From Pseudomonadota bacterium (GTDB lineage: Bacteria; Bdellovibrionota_B; Oligoflexia; Silvanigrellales; Silvanigrellaceae): a stretch of DNA of 5,306 nt. Location: assembly GCA_027490595.1 (NCBI GenBank), contig JAIXXU010000061.1, positions 1 to 5,306 of the forward strand, in the 5' to 3' direction. This document shows, piece after piece, positions 1 through 5,306 of the stretch. Within the stretch, counting starts at the first letter, position 1, and each line of letters starts with the position of its first letter. The translations under genes were made by a program, and so were the position numbers. The notes below the pieces were generated by a model. The model did not search any database, had not been told where the DNA came from, and worked only from the letters and a program-made list of their open reading frames with translations.

Positions 1-534
1 GCCCGTAAAAATGCCCTGGATATTGTTCAACAAAAGATTGTTAACACCTGTCATGGTATTGATAGTTCTTCTGTTTCAGTCAAAGATGATTGGCAAAGCG
101 CGTTTCATTCACAAGGAACAGAAATCTACTCTAATGGAGTTTTTGCTGTGAGTTTAAAGGCGTCATTAAAACAATTATTTAAATTTTCTCTTCATTTGCA
201 GCATCCTTTAAAAACTAGGGATGGTCGCAAAATAGTCTTTAAGCTTCCATCTTTTCTATCTTATCGTGCTATGAGATGTGGTTCCTTCAAAACAGTCTTT
301 AGAAATAATAATACAGTCCAATTACTACCTACCGATATCATTACTGTGAAAAAAGATCAGAGTGTTTTGATTGTGCCTTTAGTTCTTTCTTCATCAAAAT
401 CTGAGTTACTGATTGATAACGATTTTAAACAAAAACAATCCAGAGTCTTATCTGAAATCTTAGATTTGTTCGCTAAAAATCAAATTACTGACTTTGTTCC
501 TATTACGGTACTCGAAAACAATGACTTCGAATAA
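1..534 (+). CDS. Unrecognised protein, C-terminal part only (5' end outside the window)
   Basis: The reading frame is open from the first base to the TAA at 532-534, giving 177 visible residues. The GTG at 148 could look like a start, but the frame continues upstream without a stop and with ordinary protein-like sequence (ARKNALDIVQQKIV...), so the gene most likely begins before the window. The visible part alternates predicted helix (about residues 2-14 and 142-160) with beta-like stretches (about 40-65 and 100-135). No membrane helix, signal peptide or catalytic motif is visible. The opening pattern, an ARxxA helix followed by a Ser/Val strand and a YSNGVFAVSLKA strand, faintly recalls small alpha/beta domains such as those of LPP20/FlgT-type proteins. 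This is an impression, not an identification. The gene overlaps the next one by 14 bases and is probably co-transcribed with it and with the rsmE-like gene. Confidence 0.75.
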   Translation, partial: ARKNALDIVQQKIVNTCHGIDSSSVSVKDDWQSAFHSQGTEIYSNGVFAVSLKASLKQLFKFSLHLQHPLKTRDGRKIVFKLPSFLSYRAMRCGSFKTVFRNNNTVQLLPTDIITVKKDQSVLIVPLVLSSSKSELLIDNDFKQKQSRVLSEILDLFAKNQITDFVPITVLENNDFE

Positions 535-937
535 ATTTTATTTTGCACAAATTATATTTGAATTTTTTTCTTTAAATAATAAAATTTTAAGTGAAGATTT
601 TATTCAACATCTTCTTGAATTTTTGCCTGAGGATTTTTTAGAAAATTGTACTGAGCTTTGTATTCTCGAATCTCAAACTTTTCTTTCTGCAGAGTCTGAA
701 ATTAAACGAAAATATTATTTGACAGAACTTCGAAACACCTATGATGAGTTTGCGATACATCTGCAAAAAAATCATTGTTATCTTTCTTTTCCTCAGTGGC
801 GTTTCTTGATTGGAATTTTTTGTGCTCAGGTTGAATGGGCAGAAGAAGTAGGATTTGAAAAATTATCTGATGTGATCAAAGAAAATATTTTTTCTGAAAG
901 CCCTTTGGCTTCACTTCCTATCTTTTTAAATTCTTGA
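521..937 (+). CDS. Small acidic hypothetical protein, translationally coupled to the gene before it
   Basis: This is a 138-residue protein starting at the ATG at 521. A TTG at 494 in the same frame would add nine residues, but the ATG is the more usual start and gives a short 14-base overlap with the upstream stop, typical of translational coupling. Only a weak GGTA lies upstream, which fits reinitiation by ribosomes leaving the first gene. The protein is rich in Glu, Phe and Leu. It looks soluble and mainly helical, with no transmembrane segment or signal peptide; an aromatic block lies near residues 86-107 (CYLSFPQWRFLIGIFCAQVEW). Four cysteines (43, 47, 86, 101) are present, the first two as CxxxC, which is too little to claim metal binding. 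I do not recognise the family. It lies 21 bases before the rsmE-like gene, so it belongs to the same transcription unit. Confidence 0.7.
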   Translation: MTSNKFYFAQIIFEFFSLNNKILSEDFIQHLLEFLPEDFLENCTELCILESQTFLSAESEIKRKYYLTELRNTYDEFAIHLQKNHCYLSFPQWRFLIGIFCAQVEWAEEVGFEKLSDVIKENIFSESPLASLPIFLNS

Positions 938-958
938 ATTTTTTATAAGGAAAATTTC

Positions 959-1741
959 ATGTCTTTCGATCAACAAACGTGGACTCTCATTGTTCCTAGT
1001 TTGGCAAGTGGGGCAGAGATTCTTTTACCAGAAGAAGAGTTTCATTACGCGATAAGGGTTCTTAGGTTGCGTGAAAATGATGTTGTAGACGTGATCGATG
1101 GCCATGGTGTAAAAGGCAAAGCACGCCTTATTAAAGTTTCTAAAAAAGAAGCTTTATTGCATGTAACTTCAATAACAAGTTTTTTGCCGTCCCGTCCTTC
1201 TATTCACTTAGCGTTAGCGTTTCCTAAGACGAGTGCTTTGGAGCAAACGATAACTTATGCGTGTATGTTAGGAGTGTCTCATATTCATTTTTTTCGTTCA
1301 GAGAAGTCTCAGCATCCAAATTTTATAAAATGGGAAAAACTTAAAAGGCTAAGCCAAGAAACTTTACGAATTAGTAAGGGTGTTTTTGAAGCAGAAATTC
1401 ACGATCGCGGGTATTTGAGCGATTTTTTAAATAGCTTTAAAGAGGAGAGTCTGACTTCATCAAATGCTTTCTTGTGCGATGAAAGTTTTTTTTATTCTGG
1501 CGAACAGGCATATACACTAAGCGAGAGCTTGAATCAGAGGAAAAGTACGAACGTAAGTCATCTATGGTGTATTCTAGGTGCTGAAGCTGGTTTTACTCAA
1601 TTGGAGAGGCTTCATATATGCAAGGTAATGAATGCGCAAAAAGTTTCCCTTGGCCCACATATTTTGACTGTTCCAGTCGCGGTATGTGCAGCATTATCAT
1701 CTATTTCACAGGCATTTCCATCGCGTTTAATTATCGAATAA
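959..1741 (+). CDS. rsmE: RsmE-family 16S rRNA (uracil-N3)-methyltransferase, divergent
   Basis: The 260-residue length is close to the usual 240-250 of RsmE, a SPOUT-class enzyme that uses S-adenosylmethionine to make m3U1498 in 16S rRNA of the small ribosomal subunit. The N-terminal PUA-like domain is clear (residues 25-70: FHYAIRVLRLREND...DVIDGHG). The SPOUT domain follows, with ALAFPKTSALEQTITYACML (85-104, the family's PK...E..I.KA.ELGV motif), a helix at 124-147, GAEAGF (207-212) and VSLGPHILTVPVA (229-241). The last two match the knot motifs usually read as GPEGGF and LGPRILRTETA, but several normally constant residues differ: Pro208 and Gly210 are Ala, and RTET is TVPV. The QxGR of the central helix is also not recognisable. 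Family membership is firm; the exact substrate and activity are inferred and less certain. TAAGGA at 945-951 is a good ribosome site for the ATG at 959. This is the last gene of a three-gene unit. Confidence 0.88.
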   Translation: MSFDQQTWTLIVPSLASGAEILLPEEEFHYAIRVLRLRENDVVDVIDGHGVKGKARLIKVSKKEALLHVTSITSFLPSRPSIHLALAFPKTSALEQTITYACMLGVSHIHFFRSEKSQHPNFIKWEKLKRLSQETLRISKGVFEAEIHDRGYLSDFLNSFKEESLTSSNAFLCDESFFYSGEQAYTLSESLNQRKSTNVSHLWCILGAEAGFTQLERLHICKVMNAQKVSLGPHILTVPVAVCAALSSISQAFPSRLIIE

Positions 1742-1765
1742 GCCTATATTTCTTATGTTTTCATT

Positions 1766-1804
1766 CAACCAAAATTAAGGTTGCTTTTTTTGTTCTTTTT
1801 TTTT
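1766..1804 (+). terminator. Rho-independent terminator after the rsmE-like gene
   Basis: CAACC (1766-1770) pairs with GGTTG (1779-1783) around an eight-base A/T loop. It is followed by a T7 run, GTTC, and a T9 run ending at 1804. The five-pair stem is short, but the T tracts are long and the site lies 25 bases after the stop codon, where the + strand unit should end. Confidence 0.6.
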
Positions 1805-1838
1805 AGAACTTGAGCTATGAACAGTCACTAACTTTGTG

Positions 1839-1844
1839 TATGAT
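1839..1844 (+). promoter_or_regulatory. Candidate -10 element for the 605-residue gene
   Basis: TATGAT matches the sigma-70 -10 consensus at five of six bases. It sits 33 bases before the ATG at 1878, which would leave a leader of about 27 bases. No convincing -35 hexamer lies 16-18 bases upstream: TTGAGC at 1810-1815 is 23 bases away, too far. A promoter is expected here because a terminator precedes the gene, but this exact site is tentative. Confidence 0.3.
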
Positions 1845-1857
1845 TTGAATTCACTTG
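1844..1857 (+). repeat. Left copy of a 14-base direct repeat flanking the 605-residue gene
   Basis: TTTGAATTCACTTG here matches TTTGAATTCATTTG at 3696-3709 at 13 of 14 bases, in the same orientation. The two copies bracket the 605-residue gene. In AT-rich intergenic DNA this may be coincidence. Confidence 0.35.
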
Positions 1858-1877
1858 GCTAATTATGGGGAGCACTT

Positions 1878-3695
1878 ATGTCGTCAATTATTAAGCGGTC
1901 AGACCCACTGCCCAGAAATAGAGCCATTTTAAATTCAAAAGATAATCCAAGTTCCTCATCTGTTCCAATAGAAATTGCTACAACAGCTCTGTTTGCAGCA
2001 ATTCAACATAGTCCTAATGAATCTAGCAGCGCTTTTTTGTCTCAATTTGAAAAGTTAATGAAATGCAATGAAGATCTTGATTTTCTCAATGAAAAAAGTC
2101 AGAAATGCTTGCGCGCTCTGGCAGACTATATTTTTCAAATAACAGGTGGCAGCGAGGCAAATCAGCCAAATAAAGATGTTGCTCTGGATATGAGAAAACA
2201 TTTTTTTTATTTGCTAGAAAAGCACAATGATTCTCAGAGTTTTTACTCCAAACAAATCACTTATCTGCTAGCTGGGTGTAATGCTGCTGTTGATATCGAG
2301 GTAGAACGAGTTTCTCTTTACAATGATTTTAAAGTGCTTGAAGGTGATGATCCAAAAGCATGGGTGCATCTATTTAAACTTTTTTGTTTTTCCTTGAGGT
2401 CTAAACAAATTTTAAATAGACAAGATTATCCTTACGTCTTGCTTACAAAAAATGAAAAACTGTGGCCTTTTTGGCGAGATCTATCATCTACTGGCTTTTT
2501 TACCAGTGGTTTTGAAAAAACCTTTGATATTCCCTCTCTTGTAGCTGAAATGATTTCTTATGACTTAAAAATTTGTGAGACCTTTGAGCTAGTTAAAAAT
2601 TTTTTACTCGCGATTTGTGAATCTTCATCTGTTACAAGTCTCTTTTCTAATGACCAATATATCAACCATGAAATCTTTTTTGTAATTGCGCCAGTAGCAA
2701 AATATATTAAAAATGCGCATGAATTATCTGTTATTGCTCATACTTCTTACAAGGTTTCCGAAAAACCTGAAGACCCCCTTCTTCGGGTTGGTTTGCCAGT
2801 GGTTGGTTGTTTTTTATATCTGCTATCAAAATTTGGATTGTCAAGTAGGGGGATTTCAAAGGAAAAGCATAAATCAGGTTTATCTGAGTCAATTAATTCT
2901 AAAATTGATGATTATTGGGGTAGTTTTCTATCAGATTTTCTGAACATCAGAGGCAATTTATTACAAAAACCACTCCTCAGTAAAAATACTTCAAGCTCAG
3001 ATTTTTTTGAATGGCAATCGTTCCAGCTTTTTGCAAGATTGGTCGGTAGCTCAATCGATACAATTCAATCATCCTTTCCAAATTCTCATTTTCAGTTCTT
3101 AGGTTCCTTGCTTTTATTTACCAATGACATGGATACGTGCAAAGAACTTTATAGAAAGTATTTTGAATTAAAGTTATATACAGATACACTAGAGAGTGTG
3201 TTTTCAGAATTTTGTAAAGAAGAATCATTAATTAAAATGTATTTAATTGCTTGGTTAAGTCATTCTTTAAATGACTCCAATTTTCGCAAAAAAAATGCAG
3301 AAAGCATTTTAGAAACAATCGCCAGAAATAAGAGTATTAGCTCTGTGAATAACGGCAATATAAATAAAAATGTTTCCTATAAAGCTCGTGACGAGCAAAA
3401 ATCAGAAGGGTCGGATGAAGAATCAAAAGAGCAAAAAACTCACTCCATCTCTCAAAATAATAAGCCTATTGACAAGTTTCAAAACAATGTACGGTCTGGG
3501 GAAAATCAGCAGCTGTTCCAATTCGCAGTATTTGCGCTGAGTAGTTATAGTATTTCTTCAAAGCAACTCAAACTTCTGCGACTCTCATCAGAAGATATCG
3601 GCCCTATGGGCAAATCATTTTGTTTCGGGCGTAACTTCTACGGTATACAAGGTAGAGCGGTTAAACAAACTGTTGTGAAAACGAAAGACTCCTAG
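1878..3695 (+). CDS. Large hypothetical protein (605 residues), helical with a charged linker
   Basis: The ATG at 1878 is well supported: GGGGAG at 1867-1872 is the clearest ribosome site in the window and lies five bases upstream. I do not recognise the family and see no enzyme motif, nucleotide-binding loop or signal peptide. Residues 1-30 are polar and Ser/Pro-rich. Residues 31-480 look like a mostly alpha-helical, Phe/Leu/Ser-rich body. Residues 300-320 (around GLPVVGCFLYLL) are the most hydrophobic stretch but are short and could be a buried helix. Residues 484-547 form a Ser/Asn/Lys/Glu/Gln-rich, probably disordered linker. It leads to a final compact block at 548-598 (FAVFALSSY...LLRLSSEDIGPMGK...GRNFYGIQG) that could be a small interaction domain or binding tail. 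Base composition resembles that of its neighbours. The gene stands alone between a terminator and a convergent tRNA, so context gives no hint of its role. Confidence 0.8.
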   Translation: MSSIIKRSDPLPRNRAILNSKDNPSSSSVPIEIATTALFAAIQHSPNESSSAFLSQFEKLMKCNEDLDFLNEKSQKCLRALADYIFQITGGSEANQPNKDVALDMRKHFFYLLEKHNDSQSFYSKQITYLLAGCNAAVDIEVERVSLYNDFKVLEGDDPKAWVHLFKLFCFSLRSKQILNRQDYPYVLLTKNEKLWPFWRDLSSTGFFTSGFEKTFDIPSLVAEMISYDLKICETFELVKNFLLAICESSSVTSLFSNDQYINHEIFFVIAPVAKYIKNAHELSVIAHTSYKVSEKPEDPLLRVGLPVVGCFLYLLSKFGLSSRGISKEKHKSGLSESINSKIDDYWGSFLSDFLNIRGNLLQKPLLSKNTSSSDFFEWQSFQLFARLVGSSIDTIQSSFPNSHFQFLGSLLLFTNDMDTCKELYRKYFELKLYTDTLESVFSEFCKEESLIKMYLIAWLSHSLNDSNFRKKNAESILETIARNKSISSVNNGNINKNVSYKARDEQKSEGSDEESKEQKTHSISQNNKPIDKFQNNVRSGENQQLFQFAVFALSSYSISSKQLKLLRLSSEDIGPMGKSFCFGRNFYGIQGRAVKQTVVKTKDS

Positions 3696-3709
3696 TTTGA
3701 ATTCATTTG
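3696..3709 (+). repeat. Right copy of the 14-base direct repeat
   Basis: TTTGAATTCATTTG begins immediately after the TAG stop of the 605-residue gene and matches the copy at 1844-1857 with one mismatch. Confidence 0.35.
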
Positions 3710-3721
3710 ATTTTTTGAACC

Positions 3722-3744
3722 TGCCTTTTTTTGGCAATATTTTT
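3722..3744 (+). terminator. Weak terminator-like hairpin after the 605-residue gene
   Basis: TGCC (3722-3725) can pair with GGCA (3733-3736) across a T7 loop, followed by ATATTTTT (3737-3744). The stem has only four pairs. Its place, 26 bases after the stop codon and facing convergent genes, is right for a terminator. On the opposite strand there is no T tract after the hairpin, so it should not terminate transcription from the right. Confidence 0.33.
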
Positions 3745-3872
3745 AAGAGTTCTTATAACTACTCAATTTGATGTTAACCTACTTTTTTTTAACAATTAAA
3801 TAAGTTAGATAAGAATATCTATGGTGTTTTGTATAGGAAAAGACGAAATCAATTTAATGAAATATACATGGG

Positions 3873-3948
3873 TGGTGGCGCCTCCCAGAATCGAACTGGG
3901 GACACATGGATTTTCAATCCATTGCTCTACCGGCTGAGCTAAAGCGCC
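3873..3948 (-). tRNA. tRNA-Phe (anticodon GAA), CCA end encoded
   Basis: Read on the minus strand, this 76-base gene folds as a complete cloverleaf. The acceptor stem is GGCGCTT with AGGCGCC (one T-G wobble). The D arm is GCTC/GAGC, the anticodon arm is ATGGA-TTGAAAA-TCCAT with GAA at the anticodon positions, the variable loop is GTGTC, and the T arm is CCCAG-TTCGATT-CTGGG. A discriminator A is followed by an encoded CCA at 3875-3873. The GATTGAAAATC anticodon arm and GTGTCC segment are typical of bacterial tRNA-Phe. It reads UUC/UUU codons in translation. It lies 47 bases downstream of the TadE-like gene on the same strand and may have its own promoter in that gap. No obvious terminator follows it. 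Confidence 0.97.
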
Positions 3949-3964
3949 TAAGTTAACCAGTCAA

Positions 3965-3991
3965 GTAATACATGTAAGGGGCTTTCGTCAA
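3965..3991 (-). promoter_or_regulatory. Candidate promoter for tRNA-Phe
   Basis: On the minus strand TTGACG (3991-3986, five of six bases to the -35 consensus) is followed after 15 bases by TATTAC (3970-3965, four of six to the -10 consensus). Initiation about seven bases later would leave roughly ten bases before the mature tRNA 5' end at 3948, a normal distance. The spacer is shorter than the ideal 17, so the call is tentative. Read-through from the TadE-like gene is an alternative. Confidence 0.4.
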
Positions 3992-3995
3992 GCAA

Positions 3996-4958
3996 TTAAG
4001 GTAAATTTTTTCTTGCTTTGCTTTCAAATCCTATGGTGCTGTAGTTCAGTATACTTCCTTTTGCTTTTGCAGCAAAAAATAATGATGTAATAGCTTGGTT
4101 TGTAATTTGGCAATTTGGTGAAGGCTTGCCAAGCTTTGCCATAGAAATCATTTTTGCAATACCGCCAGCCAAGCAAGCAGGAAATAAAGCAGCGGTTGAT
4201 CCACAATTTATGGTTATTTCGCTGATACAGGCAGACATTTGAAGATTCGCAGAGTCTTTTGATGTTCGGGATAAAATTTCCTTGTACCGAGTGCTGTGAC
4301 AGGATTTGTGATTGAAATCCATGAAACACTGGCTTTGCAGGATAGAAACATCACTGGGTAGGGCGAGAGATGCAGTGGTTTTTTGAAATAGAGCGTTTTC
4401 GGGATTTTTTTTGAAATGTCTACCCGCAAATGAAATTAAATTTTTTTTTTTTTTTTTAGAAAAGTATTCTGATGGAGTTAGGATACTTTGTTTTTTAACC
4501 TCATTTTTTGTGAATTCTTGTGCTCCAGTGTTAGCTAACCATGGAATAGATAAATTTTCATATCCACTGCTTCCTGTGCAGAGGCTTAGGTGGAAGCTTT
4601 TTCCATTTTGCATCCAAGAAGAGCTGTCATTATAAGTACAACTGTCTTGTTTTTTAATGTTGATAAATCTTTTTTCGTTAAAAATTCCTTGGCTGTTTTT
4701 ATTTTTACTTTGAAAGGCTTTACTAGAATGTAGAAGACTATCCAATTCTTTTTCAAAGTCTGATTGAGGTCTGTCCCAGTTTGCAGACTTTTTTTCTTCC
4801 TCAGGAAAGAGCGATTCTGAAAGCTGAATAAATGAGCTATTAAAATTATCTGAAAGTTTTTTTTGCTGTAGAAAAAATAAGGACATTGTTCCGCCAATAG
4901 TCACAAAAAAAAGAGGGATCACAAAAATAAATTCTACCAGGGATTGTCCTTTTTGCAT
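3996..4958 (-). CDS. TadE-like pseudopilin, enlarged, cysteine-rich, with an internal A17 tract
   Basis: The N-terminus MQKG/QSLVEFIFVIPLFF is the TadE-family class III signal. A prepilin peptidase should cut after Gly4, leaving Glu5 of the mature protein and one membrane helix (about residues 9-30). TadE-like pseudopilins act with the Tad/Flp pilus or related secretion machinery at the cell envelope. The start is secure: an in-frame TAA lies nine bases upstream of the ATG, so the leader really is only four residues. At 320 residues it is longer than usual TadE proteins (often 130-200). The exported part is polar, Ser/Lys-rich, with eight cysteines (107, 127, 211, 220, 244, 252, 262, 283), suggesting disulfides. 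Residues 168-172 are Lys5, encoded by an A17 run. The C-terminal part (240-298) contains a more hydrophobic Ala/Gly block. Family assignment rests on the N-terminus; the remainder is unrecognised. It is the second gene of a unit that starts outside the window. Confidence 0.82.
   Translation of the reverse strand: MQKGQSLVEFIFVIPLFFVTIGGTMSLFFLQQKKLSDNFNSSFIQLSESLFPEEEKKSANWDRPQSDFEKELDSLLHSSKAFQSKNKNSQGIFNEKRFINIKKQDSCTYNDSSSWMQNGKSFHLSLCTGSSGYENLSIPWLANTGAQEFTKNEVKKQSILTPSEYFSKKKKKNLISFAGRHFKKNPENALFQKTTASLALPSDVSILQSQCFMDFNHKSCHSTRYKEILSRTSKDSANLQMSACISEITINCGSTAALFPACLAGGIAKMISMAKLGKPSPNCQITNQAITSLFFAAKAKGSILNYSTIGFESKARKNLP
4441..4457 (-). repeat. Homopolymer A17 inside the TadE-like coding sequence (T17 on the + strand)
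   Basis: Seventeen identical bases run unbroken through codons 168-173 (five AAA codons, then AA of AAT). With 17 the frame continues to residue 320. With 16, translation reads Lys5-Ile and meets TAA after 173 residues. With 18, it reads Lys6-FNFICG and meets TAG after 179 residues. Long mononucleotide tracts of this kind are prone to slipped-strand change in replication and to polymerase slippage in transcription. They are also frequent sites of sequencing error. Confidence 0.95.
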
Positions 4959-4964
4959 GGGTTT

Positions 4965-5306
4965 TTAAATTCCTTTTTGATCTGTGTAGAGCTCGCTGGC
5001 ACTCCATTTAGGTTCGAAAAAAGCTCTTAAGAATTCAATTTTAGAAATGTTGCATTTGGCTATAAACTGTCCACAGTAGATATTATGATGGGTGATAAAA
5101 AAATGATGAGTTGTTAGATGATCTGGAGTGAGAAAAGTATTTAAATTTAATAAGTTTAACTTGATTAAAAAATTACTTATACTGTGAAAAGAATCCTTTT
5201 TTGGAATTGCTGTATTTTTAGTTTCTAAAGTTAAAGCATGATAAAATTCTTTTTCATTTGCTTTTGGCACATAAGATATATTTATATTTCTTAAATGACG
5301 AGCAAA
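4965..5306 (-). CDS. Unrecognised protein, C-terminal part only (5' end beyond the window), upstream partner of the TadE-like gene
   Basis: The minus-strand frame is open from the window edge to the TAA at 4967-4965, giving 113 visible residues. A GTG at 5270 is a possible start, but the twelve codons upstream of it also lack a stop (FARHLRNINISY...), so the gene probably begins outside. The visible part has aromatic and Leu/Ile-rich stretches, for example ISNFLIKLNLLNLNTF at residues 43-58, and a His cluster, HLTTHHFFITHHN at residues 63-75. It has two cysteines (78, 85) and a Trp-containing polar tail. No family is recognised. Its stop lies six bases from the next ATG, and the ribosome site of that gene sits in its last codons, so the two are co-expressed. 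By context it may be another envelope or pilus-assembly component, which is inference only. Confidence 0.65.
   Translation of the reverse strand, partial: FARHLRNINISYVPKANEKEFYHALTLETKNTAIPKKDSFHSISNFLIKLNLLNLNTFLTPDHLTTHHFFITHHNIYCGQFIAKCNISKIEFLRAFFEPKWSASELYTDQKGI
4970..4975 (-). promoter_or_regulatory. Ribosome binding site of the TadE-like gene, inside the preceding gene
   Basis: AAGGAA on the minus strand lies 11 bases before the ATG at 4958, slightly longer than the ideal spacing. It falls in the last Lys-Gly-Ile codons of the upstream gene, so termination there and initiation downstream are probably coupled. Confidence 0.6.

Noticed and set aside
494..520. TTG at 494 as the start of the small second gene
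   Set aside because: An ATG at 521 in the same frame gives a shorter overlap with the upstream gene, and no ribosome site supports the TTG.
148..534. GTG at 148 as the start of a 128-residue gene
   Set aside because: The same frame is open back to base 1, reads like protein, and no ribosome site stands before the GTG. A partial gene entering the window is more likely.
1618..1806. Open + strand frame over the end of the rsmE-like gene and its terminator
   Set aside because: It lies in another frame of a clear gene, runs through the terminator T tracts, and has no ribosome site.
2713..2943. Open + strand frame inside the 605-residue gene
   Set aside because: It is an alternate-frame shadow of the large gene, with no start signal.
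3806..3821. Perfect six-base inverted repeat (TAGATA/TATCTA) considered as a tRNA or gene terminator
   Set aside because: The stem is almost all A-T and no T tract follows on either strand. A similar TGTTAA/TTAACA pair at 3772-3794 has the same problem.
3873..3948. tRNA-Phe as an integration (att) site for a mobile element
   Set aside because: No integrase, no duplicated tRNA 3' end and no composition change are visible nearby.
4024..4429. Overlapping alternate minus-strand frames in the TadE-like gene, considered as slippage-extended products of the A17 tract
   Set aside because: Translating across the tract with 16 or 18 A meets a stop within one or seven codons, before either frame could be joined, so they are not alternative C-termini.
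4411..4635. Open + strand frame opposite the TadE-like gene
   Set aside because: It is antisense to a gene with a recognisable N-terminal motif, and its Phe run comes only from the T17 tract.
4586..4897. Alternate minus-strand frame in the first half of the TadE-like gene
   Set aside because: No ribosome site and no family-like features; the in-frame TadE motif identifies the true frame.

Overview
This is an AT-rich bacterial window with short intergenic gaps and Shine-Dalgarno-type ribosome sites. An RsmE-family rRNA methyltransferase, a tRNA-Phe with encoded CCA, and a TadE-type pseudopilin point to a diderm bacterium. The low GC, many Lys/Asn/Ile/Phe codons and several large unrecognised proteins would suit an AT-rich lineage such as Silvanigrellales/Bdellovibrionota. 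That placement is only an impression; no marker in the window fixes it.

Left part (1-1804, + strand): a three-gene unit. It holds the 3' end of an unrecognised gene that enters from outside the window, a small unrecognised acidic protein whose start overlaps that gene by 14 bases, and a divergent RsmE-like 16S rRNA uridine methyltransferase 21 bases further on. A short hairpin with long T tracts closes the unit.

Middle (1805-3872, + strand): one 605-residue protein of unknown function. It has a strong GGGGAG ribosome site, a candidate -10 element and a weak terminator-like hairpin after it. It looks cytoplasmic and largely alpha-helical, with a charged, low-complexity linker before a short C-terminal block. 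A 14-base near-identical direct repeat lies on each side of the gene.

Right part (3873-5306, - strand): tRNA-Phe(GAA), then two tightly packed genes that are transcribed toward it. The distal one is a TadE-like pseudopilin with a four-residue leader, one N-terminal membrane helix, a 320-residue length that is large for the family, and eight cysteines. Six bases upstream of it ends an unrecognised gene that continues past the window edge. The pseudopilin gene contains an uninterrupted run of 17 A in its coding strand. Gain or loss of one A would stop translation almost at once, so this is a candidate phase-variable (on/off) surface gene and the most interesting feature here.

The middle gene and the right-hand genes are convergent. 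The three blocks look like independent transcription units, and nothing in the sequence shows that they act together.
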